Positions 27,432 through 37,662 of a stretch of DNA of 64,000 bases are shown piece by piece. Both the position numbers and the translations under genes were made by a program. The notes beneath the pieces were generated by a model. It worked only from the letters and a program-made list of their open reading frames with translations. It made no database searches and was not told where the DNA came from. The DNA comes from Parvibaculum sp. (GTDB lineage Bacteria; Pseudomonadota; Alphaproteobacteria; Parvibaculales; Parvibaculaceae): contig NZNS01000010.1 in the NCBI GenBank assembly GCA_002694985.1, forward strand, positions 581,392 through 645,391, in the 5' to 3' direction. The first letter of the stretch is position 1, and the number at the start of each line of letters is the position of its first letter.

Positions 27432-28397
27432 ATGGCTGTCTATACCGAAGTGACCGACGAGGAGCTGCGCGCCTTCCTCGAAACCTATGACATCGGTTCT
27501 CTCATGTCCTATCGCGGCATTGCCGAGGGCGTCGAGAATTCGAACTTCATGCTTCACACGGATAAGGGTGCCTTCATTCTCACGCTGTACGAAAAGCGCG
27601 TGGCAGAAGAGGAGCTCCCGTTCTTTCTGGGTCTGATGAATCATCTCGCCTCGCGCGGCATCGAATGTCCGACGCCGGTGAAGGATCGCGAAGGGCAGCT
27701 TTACAGCCGCCTCGCCGGCCGCGCCGCCGCGATCATCTCCTTCCTCGAAGGCATCTGGATAAGGCGGCCGCAGCCGCGCCATTGCGTCGAGGTCGGGCGC
27801 GCGCTTGCTGGCATGCATATCGCGGGGGCCGACTTCGAACTCACGCGGAAGAACGCGCTCGATGTCGATGGCTGGCGCCCGCTTTTCGAATCCTGCCGCG
27901 ACGGGATCGAAGCCTACCAGTCGGGCCTTGCGGAAGAACTCGATAATGAGCTGACGCTGCTTGCGCGCGACTGGCCGCGCGACCTGCCCTCCGGCGTCAT
28001 TCATGCCGACCTCTTCCCCGACAATGTCTTCTTTATCGGCGACCGGCTCTCCGGCCTCATCGACTTCTATTTCGCCTGCAACGACGCCTTTGCCTACGAT
28101 CTCGGGGTCTGCATCAACGCATGGTGCTTCGAGGATGACGGCTCCTTCAACATCACGAAGGCGCGGGGGCTTCTGCAATCCTACACGCAGGTTCGCCCGC
28201 TTGAGGCGAGCGAGCTTGCCGCCCTCCCCCTTCTCGCGCGCGGCGCCGCCATGCGCTTCCTTCTGACGAGGCTCTATGACCTTATCAACCATCCGCCGGG
28301 TGCCTTCGTGAAGCCGAAGAATCCGAAAGAATATCTGGCGCGGTTGCGCTTTCATCGCGGCGTTTCTTCGCCCGCCGGCTACGGGCTCGACGCATGA
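27432..28397 (+). CDS. thrB: Homoserine kinase (ThrB, APH-fold type)
   Basis: A 321-aa homoserine kinase of the kind built on the aminoglycoside-phosphotransferase fold, which replaces the GHMP-type enzyme in many Proteobacteria. The start [16 protein letters not shown], the substrate loop GVENSNFML, the catalytic loop [13 protein letters not shown] and the metal-binding IDFYFACND are conserved. It phosphorylates homoserine for threonine synthase; thrC is also in the window (37545-36139). It overlaps rnhA by four bases (ATGA). Confidence 0.97.
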   Translation: MAVYTEVTDEELRAFLETYDIGSLMSYRGIAEGVENSNFMLHTDKGAFILTLYEKRVAEEELPFFLGLMNHLASRGIECPTPVKDREGQLYSRLAGRAAAIISFLEGIWIRRPQPRHCVEVGRALAGMHIAGADFELTRKNALDVDGWRPLFESCRDGIEAYQSGLAEELDNELTLLARDWPRDLPSGVIHADLFPDNVFFIGDRLSGLIDFYFACNDAFAYDLGVCINAWCFEDDGSFNITKARGLLQSYTQVRPLEASELAALPLLARGAAMRFLLTRLYDLINHPPGAFVKPKNPKEYLARLRFHRGVSSPAGYGLDA

Positions 28398-28846
28398 GCG
28401 GCGATATTGTCGATCTTTATACGGATGGTGCTTGCTCCGGCAATCCGGGGCCCGGCGGCTGGGGTGTGCTCCTGCTCTACAAGGAAAATGAAAAGGAGCT
28501 TTGTGGCGGCGAACCCGCCACCACCAACAACCGCATGGAACTCATGGCCGCGATCCAGGGGCTCGAGTCGCTCAAGCGCGACATGAAAGTGCGCGTCCAC
28601 ACGGATTCGAACTATGTGAAGGACGGCATCACCAAATGGATTCACGGCTGGAAGAAGAACGGCTGGAAGAACGCGAAAAAGGAGCCGGTGAAGAATGCCG
28701 AACTCTGGCAGCGCCTCGAAAAGGCGATCGAGCAGCATGATGTCTCGTGGCATTGGGTGAAGGGACATTCCGGCCATCCGGAGAACGAGCGGGCAGACGC
28801 TCTCGCGCGGCAGGGCATGGCGCCCTATCTCTCCAACCCCAAATGA
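28394..28846 (+). CDS. rnhA: Ribonuclease HI
   Basis: A 150-aa RNase HI. All four catalytic acids are present: Asp11 ([14 protein letters not shown]), Glu49 (NRMELMAAI), Asp71 (VHTDSNYV) and the Asp in [11 protein letters not shown]. The basic handle ([18 protein letters not shown]) is intact. It degrades the RNA of RNA-DNA hybrids. ATGA overlap with thrB implies coupled translation. With rnhB at 8007 both RNase H types are coded in this window. A terminator follows at once. Confidence 0.98.
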   Translation: MSGDIVDLYTDGACSGNPGPGGWGVLLLYKENEKELCGGEPATTNNRMELMAAIQGLESLKRDMKVRVHTDSNYVKDGITKWIHGWKKNGWKNAKKEPVKNAELWQRLEKAIEQHDVSWHWVKGHSGHPENERADALARQGMAPYLSNPK

Positions 28847-28876
28847 AAAGGGCCTCCCGGTGGAGGCCCTTTTTTC
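28846..28876 (+). terminator. Terminator after rnhA
   Basis: AAAAGGGCCTCC and GGAGGCCCTTTTTT form a strong stem with a short CGGT loop and a T-run. It closes the ispH-thrB-rnhA transcript; it may also serve the convergent peroxiredoxin gene, since the stem starts with A residues on that side. Confidence 0.92.
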
Positions 28877-28897
28877 CGTATTCTTCCGCAGCGCCGT

Positions 28898-29386
28898 TCA
28901 GCTCAACTGCTGCAGCATCGTTTCCGCGCCGGACACTTTCGCCTCGCCGGGGTTCGGTTCCTTGTTCAGGCTCTTCACTACGCCGTCATCGACCAGCATC
29001 GAATAGCGCTGCGAGCGTGTACCCATGCCGAAGCCCGAGCCGTCGAAATCGAGGCCAAGCGCCTTCGTGAAATCGCCATTGCCGTCGCCCAGCATAGTCA
29101 CCTTGCCGTCCGCGCCCTGCTGCTTGCCCCAGGCGCCCATGACGAAGGCATCGTTGACCGACAGACAAACGATTTCGTCGACGCCCTTGCCCTTGAACTC
29201 GTCCGCGTGCTGGATGAATCCCGGCAGGTGCTGGTTCGAGCAGGTTGGCGTGAAGGCCCCCGGCAGCGCGAAGACCACCACCTTGCGGCCCTTGAAGAAC
29301 TCACTCGTCTTCACCGGCTGGGGTCCCTTGTCCGTCAGCTTCATCAGCGTCGCTTCGGGGATCTTGTCTCCGACATTAATGGCCAT
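28898..29386 (-). CDS. Peroxiredoxin (Prx5 type)
   Basis: A 162-aa thiol peroxidase of the Prx5/AhpE-like atypical group. The peroxidatic cysteine is Cys49 in LPGAFTPTCSNQHLPG, and the VNDAFVMGAWGK stretch is a Prx5 fingerprint. I see no second conserved Cys in the resolving position, so it may use glutathione or another external thiol. It removes hydrogen peroxide or alkyl peroxides in the cytoplasm. The gene lies 108 bases downstream of the DsbD-alpha-like gene on the same strand. Confidence 0.93.
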   Translation of the reverse strand: MAINVGDKIPEATLMKLTDKGPQPVKTSEFFKGRKVVVFALPGAFTPTCSNQHLPGFIQHADEFKGKGVDEIVCLSVNDAFVMGAWGKQQGADGKVTMLGDGNGDFTKALGLDFDGSGFGMGTRSQRYSMLVDDGVVKSLNKEPNPGEAKVSGAETMLQQLS

Positions 29387-29494
29387 TTGAGCCTCCTCCT
29401 GTTGCGCACGAAACCGTCAGGGCCTCATGCGATGTTGACGGCATTTAAACGCCAAACGGCGCCGGGTGCCAGCCCCGGCGGATGCGCGCGCATA

Positions 29495-30340
29495 TCACAT
29501 TATCTTGCGGATCACATAAGCCCTGTCGGGGTCCGCCAGAATGAAGGAGAGCTCCTCGCCTTCCAGCATGGCAGGCGAGAGAACTTCCACTTCCATCGTA
29601 TAACGCACAGTATCGCCCTTCCGTTTCACGCGCGGTGTGCCGAACCACGTATTGCGCGGGCCCGTCACGATGAGTTGCGGCGGCGTGCAGCCGGGCCCGC
29701 AGTGTTTCAGCCGCACTTCAAGTGTCGGCGCCTCGTTCTCGCGCCATTTGACCTCGATGAGATCCGGGTCGGCGGGCGGCACGGGTACGCGGGCAAGCGC
29801 GGCACGAAGGCGCGGCGCATCCGTCGTTTCCCCCGTCGCCATGTCCGGCATGGCGGGCGGTACGGTAAGTTCCAGTTCCGCCCGTCGCGGCACGCAGATA
29901 TCCGCGCAAATGCCATAAAGCACCGAGAGGCGCAGCGTCACCGGGCGCGCCCCGTCTTCCGGCACGATACGCAGCGGCCAGATCAGTCCATGTTTATAGC
30001 CGAAGGTGATGTCGCCTGGCGCGTCGAAGCGCTCCGGCGCAGGCCATCTGAGTTCCACGCCTGCCACATTCTCCGATGCTGACCAGTCGAAGACCGGCGG
30101 AATGCCCGAATCGCCCGGCTTTTCCCAATAGGTTTTCCAGCCATCCGCCAGTTGGAGATCGAGGCCTGCAAGAAACGCCGAACCGTCATGCGCGCGCGCC
30201 GCGCTGACAAGCGCGAGGCTGCGCACCCCCTCGCCCGGCGCGGCGGCAAGCGGCGTGGCGGCGAACCACGCACCCAGGCAAACCATCAGAAAACCAAAGC
30301 GGACCGCCGCTCTCATGCGCATTTCATTCCCTTGTTTCAT
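29495..30340 (-). CDS. Periplasmic DsbD-alpha (N-terminal domain) protein
   Basis: A 281-aa exported protein. After a signal peptide (AVRFGFLMVCLGAWFAATPLAAA) it consists of a DsbD-type N-terminal immunoglobulin-like domain. The likely redox pair is in YGICADICVP, spaced like the cysteines in the DsbD/ScsB alpha domain; another pair (KHCGPGCTPP) lies towards the C-terminus. There is no transmembrane reductase part or C-terminal thioredoxin domain, so this is a stand-alone alpha domain. It may pass electrons to periplasmic thiols once reduced by another membrane protein. Starts at 30340 and 30322 are both possible. Confidence 0.83.
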   Translation of the reverse strand: MKQGNEMRMRAAVRFGFLMVCLGAWFAATPLAAAPGEGVRSLALVSAARAHDGSAFLAGLDLQLADGWKTYWEKPGDSGIPPVFDWSASENVAGVELRWPAPERFDAPGDITFGYKHGLIWPLRIVPEDGARPVTLRLSVLYGICADICVPRRAELELTVPPAMPDMATGETTDAPRLRAALARVPVPPADPDLIEVKWRENEAPTLEVRLKHCGPGCTPPQLIVTGPRNTWFGTPRVKRKGDTVRYTMEVEVLSPAMLEGEELSFILADPDRAYVIRKIM

Positions 30341-30532
30341 CCTGTCGTTTCATCATTATCTTTAACATGCCGCACCATATCTTTTTTAATATGAACCCGG
30401 CATCGCGCGGTTCCCACGCACCGCTCAAATAGCTGTGAGCGCAAGGAAGCGTGACATCCATCGCGCAAGGGTGCAGGATTTCAGGAAGTTGCGCTTTATG
30501 TTGTGCTCTATCGGCGTGGAGGTGGTTCTGTC

Positions 30533-31144
30533 ATGAGCTCTATGTCGGCGGATTTGGGCTTTCGTCCCGAGGATGACGGCTTTCTTGAGGGCAAGATGCT
30601 GATCGCAATGCCTTCGATCGGCGATGATCGTTTCGACCGGACGGTCATTTATATGTGCGTTCACAATCCCGACGGGGCAATGGGCATCGTCGTGAACAAA
30701 CCGGCAGACAACATCACCTTTCCCGATCTGCTCGACCGCCTGGAAATCGAGGTTTCCGGCACAACGCAGCCCGACGAGATCGCCTGCCCCGTGCTTGCGG
30801 GCGGACCTGTCGAGATGGGCCGCGGTTTTGTCCTTCATACGCAGGATTATTTCTCCGAGGACGCAACGATGCCCGTCGACGAGAATGTCGGGCTGACAGC
30901 AAGCATCGATATTCTGCGCGCGATGGCCACTGGCCGTGGACCGAGCCGCGCGTTCCTCGCACTCGGCTATGCGGGCTGGGCACCCGGCCAGCTCGATGCC
31001 GAGATACAGGCAAATGGCTGGCTCCATTGCGATCCGGACCCGGAGCTTCTTTTCGGTCTTAATCTTGACGCGAAATACCACTCGGCCCTGGCGAAACTCG
31101 GCATCAACATTTCGCTGCTTTCCGGTGAGGCAGGCCACGCCTGA
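30533..31144 (+). CDS. YqgE/AlgH family protein (UPF0301)
   Basis: A 203-aa DUF179 protein. GFLEGKMLIAMPSIGDDRFDRTV, then GAMGIVVNKPA, PVLAGGPVE, RGFVLHT and GYAGWAPGQLDAEI match the family throughout. The start at 30533 has GGAGGT nine bases before it; an upstream in-frame ATG at 30503 has none. The molecular role is unsettled; in Pseudomonas AlgH is tied to alginate regulation. It stands alone and ends seven bases from the convergent EAL gene. Confidence 0.93.
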   Translation: MSSMSADLGFRPEDDGFLEGKMLIAMPSIGDDRFDRTVIYMCVHNPDGAMGIVVNKPADNITFPDLLDRLEIEVSGTTQPDEIACPVLAGGPVEMGRGFVLHTQDYFSEDATMPVDENVGLTASIDILRAMATGRGPSRAFLALGYAGWAPGQLDAEIQANGWLHCDPDPELLFGLNLDAKYHSALAKLGINISLLSGEAGHA

Positions 31145-31151
31145 CAGCGCG

Positions 31152-34100
31152 TCAGCGCTGCCAATAATGGGCGATAAAGTCGAGCGCCTCGGCCGCGCGC
31201 ATCGGTTGACCGAAATAGTAGCCCTGCCCATAGTCGCAGCCCATCGCGGCAAGGTCGGAGGCTTGCGTTTCGCTCTCCGTTCCTTCGGCCACGACCTCCA
31301 TGCCGAGGTCATGGGCCAGCGTCACCATTGAGCGAATGATGAGCGGTGTTTCGCGATCCGCCGACATGCCGGCCACGAATGAGCGGTCGACCTTCAGCGT
31401 ATCGAACGGAAAACGCTGCAAATAGCTCAGGCTCGAATAGCCGGTGCCGAAATCGTCGAGCGACAGCCCTGCCCCCAGCGCCTTCAGACGGGCGAGCATG
31501 TTGGCGGCAAATTCCGGGTTCTCCATGACGAGTGATTCAGTCACTTCGAGTTTCAGCGATCCGCGCTCGATATCGATGCGGTTCAGCACGCGCTTCACAT
31601 CGTCGATGAGATCGTGACGCAGCAGCTGGCGGCTCGACACATTGACGCTGACGGTCAGCGCGCGCTCCATCGGAAAAAGCTTCTGCCAGGTCGCAAGTTC
31701 CTCGCTCGCCGCGCGCAACGCATAGCGGCCAATTTCGGTGATGGTGCCGATTTCTTCTGCCAGCGGCACGAAATTGTCCGGCGCGAGTAATCCTTCCTTC
31801 GGATGGTTCCAGCGGATCAGCGCCTCGAAGCCGCGCACCGTCCCTTCCGTCAGCGACATGATCGGCTGGTAGTAGACTTCCATCTCCTTGCGTTCGATGG
31901 CGTGGCGAAGATCGGTTTCCAGCGAAAGATTGTCGTCCGCTTCCGAGCGCATCCCCGGCTCGAAGAATTCGATCCGTGCCTTGCCGGAACGCTTCGCGCG
32001 ATACATCGCGATTTCGGCTTCCGTCAGCAGTTCTTCGGGATGTTCATGTGCATCCTCGCAGATCGCCACGCCGACGGAGCATGTCGGATAGATTTCGTGG
32101 CCTGCTACTTCGATGGGCTGGTGCAGGAACTCGCTCGCCTGTTCCGCGAAGGACAGCGCATCGTCGCGTTCCGTGCGCATGGTCAGCAGCACCGCGAAGT
32201 TGTCGCCATCGATCCGGGCCACCGTGTCGTCCTGCGTGACGAGCGACTCGAGGCGGCGCGCAATCGCAATCAGCAGCGCATCGCCGCCCGAATGGCCAAT
32301 GCTGTCATTCACGGTCTTGAAGCGGTCGAGATCGATCAGCAGCAGCGCCGCGCGCGGGCGTTCGAGCAGGCCCCGGCGGCGAATGGCACGCGCCATGCGG
32401 TCCATGAAGAGCGCGCGGTTCGGCAGCCCCGTCAGACTGTCATGCACGCTGTCATGCATGAGCCGGTCTTCGGCGAGCTTCTGCGCCGAAATATCGCGCA
32501 CCGTGCCGATGCAGCGCGTCGCGTAGTTTTCCGGTCCCGCCACGCAGCTTGCCGAAAGCGCTACCCAGCGGAATACGCCGTCCGAATGCCGCATACGGAA
32601 TTCGAGTGCGAAGGAAACATTGCCGCGCCCGATATAGGCGTTGAGCGCGGTCCGATAGGTTTCGCGGTCGGAGGGATGCATGTGCTCGCGCCACGCAACT
32701 TCATTACCGTCCAGCGTGCCCGCGTCGAGCCCGAGCATCGCCTCGACGGAGGGCGAGACGTAAAGCTTGTCGTTGGTGATATCCCAGTCCCAGACGCCCA
32801 TGCGCGCGCCGGTCAGCGCAAAGGCGTGGCGCTGTTCGCTTCTCAACGTGCCGATATCGGCGCGGCGGCGGCCGCCTTGCGCGTGATAGGCGGCGGCAAA
32901 GGCAAAAAGTGTCAGCGCCGTTGTGAAGACGCCGCCCGCAATGACGGTGCCCGTGAATGTACCGCCCAGCCAGCCCATTGCGTGAAAGGCAGCGAAAAAT
33001 CCGGCCAGCACGAACAAGGCCGCACCGGGGATAAGCAGTTGCGCGGGCCGCACACCGCGCAGCGCCGCCATGACGACCAGCGGCGCGCCACCGAGGAGCG
33101 CGACGGCGAGGAGGATACGAACGAAAAGGGCCGCGCCCGATACCGTGATGAAGGCGAGCGGGATACCGGCCAGCACTGCATAGCCGAGCATGCGGGTTGC
33201 GCGGGCAAGCGAGGCAGAGTGGCGTTCGCTATCCAGAAAAAATCGCTCCAGCATGAAGACGGAGGACGCAAAGAGCGTCAGCGCAATGGTGCGCGCGACG
33301 AGATCCCACCAGGGCGGCAACGAGAAGATCGTGGCGAGATAGCCGAATTCGCCAAGCAGCACGAGAAAGCCCGCACCGAGCAGCGCCGCTGTTGCGCGCG
33401 CCGCCGCAGAGCGCGTGAGGATACCGAGCGATGCCATGTAGACACCGAACGCCGCGATCACGGCGAGCATGCCGCCCTGGATGAGCGAAAGGCGCTCCGT
33501 GAAGCGGCTCCAGGCTTCTTCGTGCCAGAGATAGATGCCCCCGTCCGTGTCGCGCGCGGCATGAAGCGCAACGGCGACGCTCGTCTGCGGCTCCCCGGTC
33601 AGCGCATAAACATCGAAACCCCGCCAGGCATGGACTTCGGAGGGCAAGGGGTCTTCGCCGCCCGCCGTCACCGCACGGTCGAACTCGACCTCCGGCTGTG
33701 GCCAGAAAAAGGCTCCAAGCCCCTCGCCTCGTCGGTCGGCAATGAGAAGGCGGGTGACGATTTCCTCGCTCCGGTTGCGAAGCGCCAGCACGCGCCAGAC
33801 GCCGCTCTCTTCCGCGCCGCCGTTCCACAGCACGATGGAGCCGTCCTCGAGTTCGCCCTCTTCCACCGGCTCGCCCTCGGACAGCGTCTCGGCCGCGATC
33901 TCGTCTTCACCGCTTGCAGGCGGTTCGATGGTGAGTTTCTTGCCGGATGCCGAATAGTTATGAACATAGGGCGTGAGGTCGACCACGGGATGTGCGTCGT
34001 CCATCGCCACCGCATCGAGCGCCTTCGCAGCGCCCGGCAACAGCAACAATCCGAACGCCAGCGCAAGCGCGGCGCGCGCGCCTTTCCTGCGCGCCTTCAT
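31152..34100 (-). CDS. Membrane PAS-GGDEF-EAL protein, probable c-di-GMP phosphodiesterase
   Basis: A 982-aa sensor. After a signal peptide there is a periplasmic domain to about residue 200 with a 7TMR-DISM-like layout, then about seven or eight membrane helices to about 410. A PAS domain follows (425-545), a GGDEF domain (556-720) and an EAL domain (735-975). The GGDEF site reads RIDGDNF, so cyclase activity should be lost. The EAL site is intact: [44 protein letters not shown] and GQGYYFGQP. It should therefore degrade c-di-GMP in response to a periplasmic or PAS signal. The ATG at 34100 has GAGGGGG before it; 34118 is the alternative. Confidence 0.92.
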   Translation of the reverse strand: MKARRKGARAALALAFGLLLLPGAAKALDAVAMDDAHPVVDLTPYVHNYSASGKKLTIEPPASGEDEIAAETLSEGEPVEEGELEDGSIVLWNGGAEESGVWRVLALRNRSEEIVTRLLIADRRGEGLGAFFWPQPEVEFDRAVTAGGEDPLPSEVHAWRGFDVYALTGEPQTSVAVALHAARDTDGGIYLWHEEAWSRFTERLSLIQGGMLAVIAAFGVYMASLGILTRSAAARATAALLGAGFLVLLGEFGYLATIFSLPPWWDLVARTIALTLFASSVFMLERFFLDSERHSASLARATRMLGYAVLAGIPLAFITVSGAALFVRILLAVALLGGAPLVVMAALRGVRPAQLLIPGAALFVLAGFFAAFHAMGWLGGTFTGTVIAGGVFTTALTLFAFAAAYHAQGGRRRADIGTLRSEQRHAFALTGARMGVWDWDITNDKLYVSPSVEAMLGLDAGTLDGNEVAWREHMHPSDRETYRTALNAYIGRGNVSFALEFRMRHSDGVFRWVALSASCVAGPENYATRCIGTVRDISAQKLAEDRLMHDSVHDSLTGLPNRALFMDRMARAIRRRGLLERPRAALLLIDLDRFKTVNDSIGHSGGDALLIAIARRLESLVTQDDTVARIDGDNFAVLLTMRTERDDALSFAEQASEFLHQPIEVAGHEIYPTCSVGVAICEDAHEHPEELLTEAEIAMYRAKRSGKARIEFFEPGMRSEADDNLSLETDLRHAIERKEMEVYYQPIMSLTEGTVRGFEALIRWNHPKEGLLAPDNFVPLAEEIGTITEIGRYALRAASEELATWQKLFPMERALTVSVNVSSRQLLRHDLIDDVKRVLNRIDIERGSLKLEVTESLVMENPEFAANMLARLKALGAGLSLDDFGTGYSSLSYLQRFPFDTLKVDRSFVAGMSADRETPLIIRSMVTLAHDLGMEVVAEGTESETQASDLAAMGCDYGQGYYFGQPMRAAEALDFIAHYWQR

Positions 34101-34139
34101 CTGGCCCCCTCGCCGCATCCCTTGAAAACCTCTCTTGAT

Positions 34140-34727
34140 TTACTTGCGCGGATCGTCGCGCAGAATGGCGAAAACCGCGTGATCGCGCCATGCCCCATTG
34201 ATCCGCAGATAGCCTCTCGCGATGCCTTCTTCGGTAAAACCGCATTTGCGAAGCACCGCGCGGGAGCGCTCGTTCTCCGGCAAGCAGGCCGCCTGCAACC
34301 TGTGCAGCTTCAATTCCTCGAACACGAAGGGGATAAGCGCACGCACCGCGGATGTCACATAGCCGCGTCCTGCATGGCATTCCCCCGCCCAGTAGCCCAG
34401 CATGCAGCTTTGCTGAACCCCTCGCTGCACGCCTGAAAGCGTGCATCCGCCAAGCAAAACATGATCTTCCTCATGAAAAATGAAGAAGGGATAGGCATGA
34501 TCCTCGCGAATTTCGCGCTGATAGCGGCGCAGACGGCGGCGATAGGCGGTGCGGGTCAGATCGTCGGGCGCCCATATCGGCTCCCAGGGGGTCAGAAAAG
34601 TGCGGCTCCGCTCGCGCAGTTCCGCCCAGGCTTCATAGTCGCCAAGCTGCGGATTGCGCAGATAGACGCCATTGCCCAGCACCATCGGCGTTACGTCAGG
34701 TCTCGATATCGAGCGAAGAAATGCCAT
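34140..34727 (-). CDS. RimJ/RimL-type GNAT acetyltransferase
   Basis: A 195-aa GNAT enzyme. VYLRNPQLGDYEAWAELR is the typical RimJ-like start; GCTLSGVQRGVQQSCMLGYW and GRGYVTSAVRALIPFVFEEL cover the acetyl-CoA site, and RLQAACLPENERSRAVLRKCGF is the usual C-terminal motif. It probably acetylates the N-terminus of a ribosomal or other protein; the target is not known. The start at 34727 is an ATG; the longer frame begins with TTG and overlaps nothing useful. It lies between the M16 peptidase and the EAL gene. Confidence 0.92.
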   Translation of the reverse strand: MAFLRSISRPDVTPMVLGNGVYLRNPQLGDYEAWAELRERSRTFLTPWEPIWAPDDLTRTAYRRRLRRYQREIREDHAYPFFIFHEEDHVLLGGCTLSGVQRGVQQSCMLGYWAGECHAGRGYVTSAVRALIPFVFEELKLHRLQAACLPENERSRAVLRKCGFTEEGIARGYLRINGAWRDHAVFAILRDDPRK

Positions 34728-34800
34728 CGGCGACAGGCCCTCGTCAGCGACGGGCACCCCTGGGCGCCCCTCTCCCAATCAAAGCCGCGTGGTTGCGGCG

Positions 34801-36075
34801 CTAGTTGGCAAATCTTGCGGCGAGACGGTCATGGGATTCAAGTCCGCCCCCCGCCCCTTTGAGCGGCCCGATGGCGGAAAGGGCCAGCCCCTTGCCGCCA
34901 AGGAGCCTGCCGGCGAAGCGCCGCACGGCGGCCGCGTCCACCGCCTCGATCTTCTCGACCAGTTCTTCGATGGGCAGCACGCGCCCGTGGATCATGTATT
35001 GGCGGGCAATCTGCTCGGCGCGGGAAGAGGAGCTTTCGAGCCCCATCATCAGCCCTGCCTTGATCTGCGCGCGGGCACGCGCGACCTCAGCCTCGCTCGC
35101 ATCCTCGCCGAGCCGCCCCAGTTCGCCCGACAGCACCGGCATCAGCTCCGCTACATGTTCGGGCGCCGTGCCCGCATAAAGGCCGAAGACGCCGGTATCG
35201 GCAAAGGACCATGAGAAAGCGAAGACCGAATAGCACAGCCCCCGCTTCTCGCGTACTTCCTGGAACAGGCGGGAGGACATGCCGCCGCCCAGTACGCCTG
35301 AGAAAACCTGCGCCACATAATAGTCCGGGTCCGCATAGGTCGGGCCCTCGAAGGCGAGCGCCAGATGCGTCTGTTCGAGGTCGCGCTCCTTGCGGATTTC
35401 GCCTCCCTTGAAGATGGCCCTGGAAGCGCCCGCCGTCTTGTGCTGCGGCAGCGTGGTGAAGCGTTCGCGGGCAAGCTGCACCAGTTGCCCGTGGTCGATG
35501 CCGCCCGCCGCTGCGAGCACCATGCCCGGCGCGAGATAACGTTCGCTCATATAGCCTTGCAGGTCGTTGCGGCCGAAGCCCGACACCGTCTCCACCGTGC
35601 CGAGGATCGAGCGGCCAAGCGGCTGGCCAGGAAAGGCGGCCGCCAGCAGGTCGTCGAAGACCACATCGTCCGGCGTGTCATGCGCCTGGCCGATCTCGGA
35701 AATGATGACGCCGCGCTCGCGCTCCACTTCTTCGGGAGCGAAGACCGAGTTCTGGAGGATGTCGGCGAGAATATCGACGGCGAGCGGCAGGTCTTCGCGC
35801 AGCACCCGCGCGTAATAGGCCGTCGCCTCATGCGTGGTATGGGCGTTCAGATGCCCGCCCACTGTCTCGATCTCTTCCGCGATGGCGAGCGCCGAGCGAC
35901 GTTCCGTTCCCTTGAAGGCCATGTGTTCCAGCATGTGCGAAACGCCATGTTCCCTGTCGCGCTCGTGCCGCGCGCCGGTATTCACCCAGACGCCGACAGA
36001 GGTCGTCTGCAGATGGGGCATGCTGTCGGTCACAATGGTGAGGCCGTTCTCGAGGCGGGTCACTTCAACGGACAT
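34801..36075 (-). CDS. M16 family zinc peptidase (processing peptidase-like)
   Basis: A 424-aa peptidase of the M16B group related to the mitochondrial processing peptidase beta subunit. The inverted zinc motif HMLEH is at about residues 47-51, with the downstream Glu in the helix of AYYARVLREDLPLAVDIL and the following residues. The Gly-rich loop GVLGGGMSSRLFQEVREKRGLCYSV is intact. The threonine synthase gene is immediately upstream (63 bases), a conserved alphaproteobacterial order (thrC then mpp-like, then GNAT). The substrates are not known. Confidence 0.95.
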   Translation of the reverse strand: MSVEVTRLENGLTIVTDSMPHLQTTSVGVWVNTGARHERDREHGVSHMLEHMAFKGTERRSALAIAEEIETVGGHLNAHTTHEATAYYARVLREDLPLAVDILADILQNSVFAPEEVERERGVIISEIGQAHDTPDDVVFDDLLAAAFPGQPLGRSILGTVETVSGFGRNDLQGYMSERYLAPGMVLAAAGGIDHGQLVQLARERFTTLPQHKTAGASRAIFKGGEIRKERDLEQTHLALAFEGPTYADPDYYVAQVFSGVLGGGMSSRLFQEVREKRGLCYSVFAFSWSFADTGVFGLYAGTAPEHVAELMPVLSGELGRLGEDASEAEVARARAQIKAGLMMGLESSSSRAEQIARQYMIHGRVLPIEELVEKIEAVDAAAVRRFAGRLLGGKGLALSAIGPLKGAGGGLESHDRLAARFAN

Positions 36076-36138
36076 GGACAGAATTCCTGACGGACATGGA
36101 CATATTCCAGCTTGGTTCCTTCCCGGCGCTTGAAACGC

Positions 36139-37545
36139 TCAGGCGGCGAGGGAACGGGCGCGCTCGCGGATAAAGGTTTCGATGGCGGCAAGGTCGTTCG
36201 GCAGTGCCGTGAGGCGTTCCTCGCGCTCGAAAAGGTCCGACATGGCGGGCGGCAGGTCTGGATGGACGCCCGTCGCCTTCTTCACCGCATCAGGGAATTT
36301 TGCCGGGTGCGCCGTTGCCAGCGTCACCATCGGCACACCGGCATGGCCGCGCAGCCTTGCCGCGGCGGCAAGTCCGACCGCCGAATGCGGGTCGACGAGC
36401 TCTTCCGTTTCTTCCAGCGTCTTGCGGATCGTCTCCGCCGTCTCTGCTTCGTCCACGCGGGCCGCCGCAAAGCGCTCGCGGATCATCGACATCGGCTCGG
36501 CATCGATCTCGAAGGCGCCCGACTGCGACAGGCCCTGCATCAGCCGCGTCACGGCGGCGCCGTCCTGCCCATAGGCATCGAAAAGCAGCCGCTCGAAGTT
36601 GGACGAGACCTGGATGTCCATGCTCGGGCTGATCGTCGCCACGACCTTGCCGACCTCGTAGCGCCCGGTTTCGAGCGTGCGGGCGAGGATGTCGTTCACA
36701 TTGGTCGCCACGATAAGCTTTTCGATGGGCAGTCCCATCTTCGCCGCCACGAAGCCTGCGAATATGTCCCCGAAATTCCCTGTCGGCACCGAAAAGGAGA
36801 CCGGGCGGTGAGGCGCACCCAGCGCCACCGCGCTGGTGAAGAAGTAGACGATCTGGGCCATCACGCGGCCCCAGTTGATCGAGTTCACACCGGCAAGGCT
36901 CACCTCGTCGCGGAAGGCGTGGTCGTTGAACATCGCCTTCACCAGCGCCTGGCAATCGTCGAAGGAGCCCTCGACGGCGATGTTGTGGACGTTCTTGTCC
37001 AGCACCGTCGTCATCTGGCGGCGCTGCACCTCCGACACCCGGCCCTTCGGGTGCAGGATGAAAATATCGGTCGTGTCGCGGCCCCGGAAAGCCTCGATGG
37101 CAGCAGAGCCGGTATCGCCGGAGGTCGCCCCGACGACCGTGATGCGCCTGCCCTTCGCCGCCAGCACATGATCGAAGAGGCGAGCAAGGATCTGCATCGC
37201 CACGTCCTTGAAGGCGAGCGTAGGACCATGAAAGAGTTCGAGCAGCCAGTCATTCGCCGCCATTTGCCGCAGCGGCACAACGGCCTCATGGCGAAAGCTT
37301 GCATAGGCGGCGGCGATCATCTCGCGCAGATCCCTGTCGGCAATCGCCGCGCCGATATAGGGGCGCATGACGCGGAAGGCCGTCTCCTCGTAAGTGAGGC
37401 CGGCGAGGCTCGCGATCTCGCTCTCGGTCCAGCGCGGCCATTCGGCGGGTACATAAAGTCCCCCGTCGCGCGCCAGACCCGTGAGCAAGGCATCCTCGAA
37501 TTCAAGCTCCGGAGCCTGGCCCCGCGTGCTGACGTACTTCACCAT
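36139..37545 (-). CDS. thrC: Threonine synthase
   Basis: A 468-aa PLP enzyme that converts O-phosphohomoserine to threonine. The N-terminus MVKYVSTRGQAPELEFEDALL and the catalytic Lys113 in GPTLAFKDVAMQ are typical. VVGATSGDTGSAAIEAF, VPTGNFGDIFAGF and the C-terminal ATAHPAKFPDAV motif are present. It completes threonine synthesis with thrB at 27432. The gene begins after a good ribosome binding site (GGAGATT) and leads a run through the M16 peptidase, GNAT and EAL genes. Confidence 0.97.
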   Translation of the reverse strand: MVKYVSTRGQAPELEFEDALLTGLARDGGLYVPAEWPRWTESEIASLAGLTYEETAFRVMRPYIGAAIADRDLREMIAAAYASFRHEAVVPLRQMAANDWLLELFHGPTLAFKDVAMQILARLFDHVLAAKGRRITVVGATSGDTGSAAIEAFRGRDTTDIFILHPKGRVSEVQRRQMTTVLDKNVHNIAVEGSFDDCQALVKAMFNDHAFRDEVSLAGVNSINWGRVMAQIVYFFTSAVALGAPHRPVSFSVPTGNFGDIFAGFVAAKMGLPIEKLIVATNVNDILARTLETGRYEVGKVVATISPSMDIQVSSNFERLLFDAYGQDGAAVTRLMQGLSQSGAFEIDAEPMSMIRERFAAARVDEAETAETIRKTLEETEELVDPHSAVGLAAAARLRGHAGVPMVTLATAHPAKFPDAVKKATGVHPDLPPAMSDLFEREERLTALPNDLAAIETFIRERARSLAA

Positions 37546-37662
37546 AATCTCCAGGATAACCGGCTGCCGACAATGGGCCGGGAGCAGACGGACGTAACCT
37601 AGCCTCGTGTGCGAGCCGAGGCAATCGGCATCCTCCCGCGCCGGAAGGTCTATTCATTTCAA

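Noticed and set aside
31803..34436. An 877-aa plus-strand open frame across the EAL and GNAT genes
   Set aside because: Low-complexity Arg/Ala/Gly-rich antisense of genuine genes; no start signal or motif.
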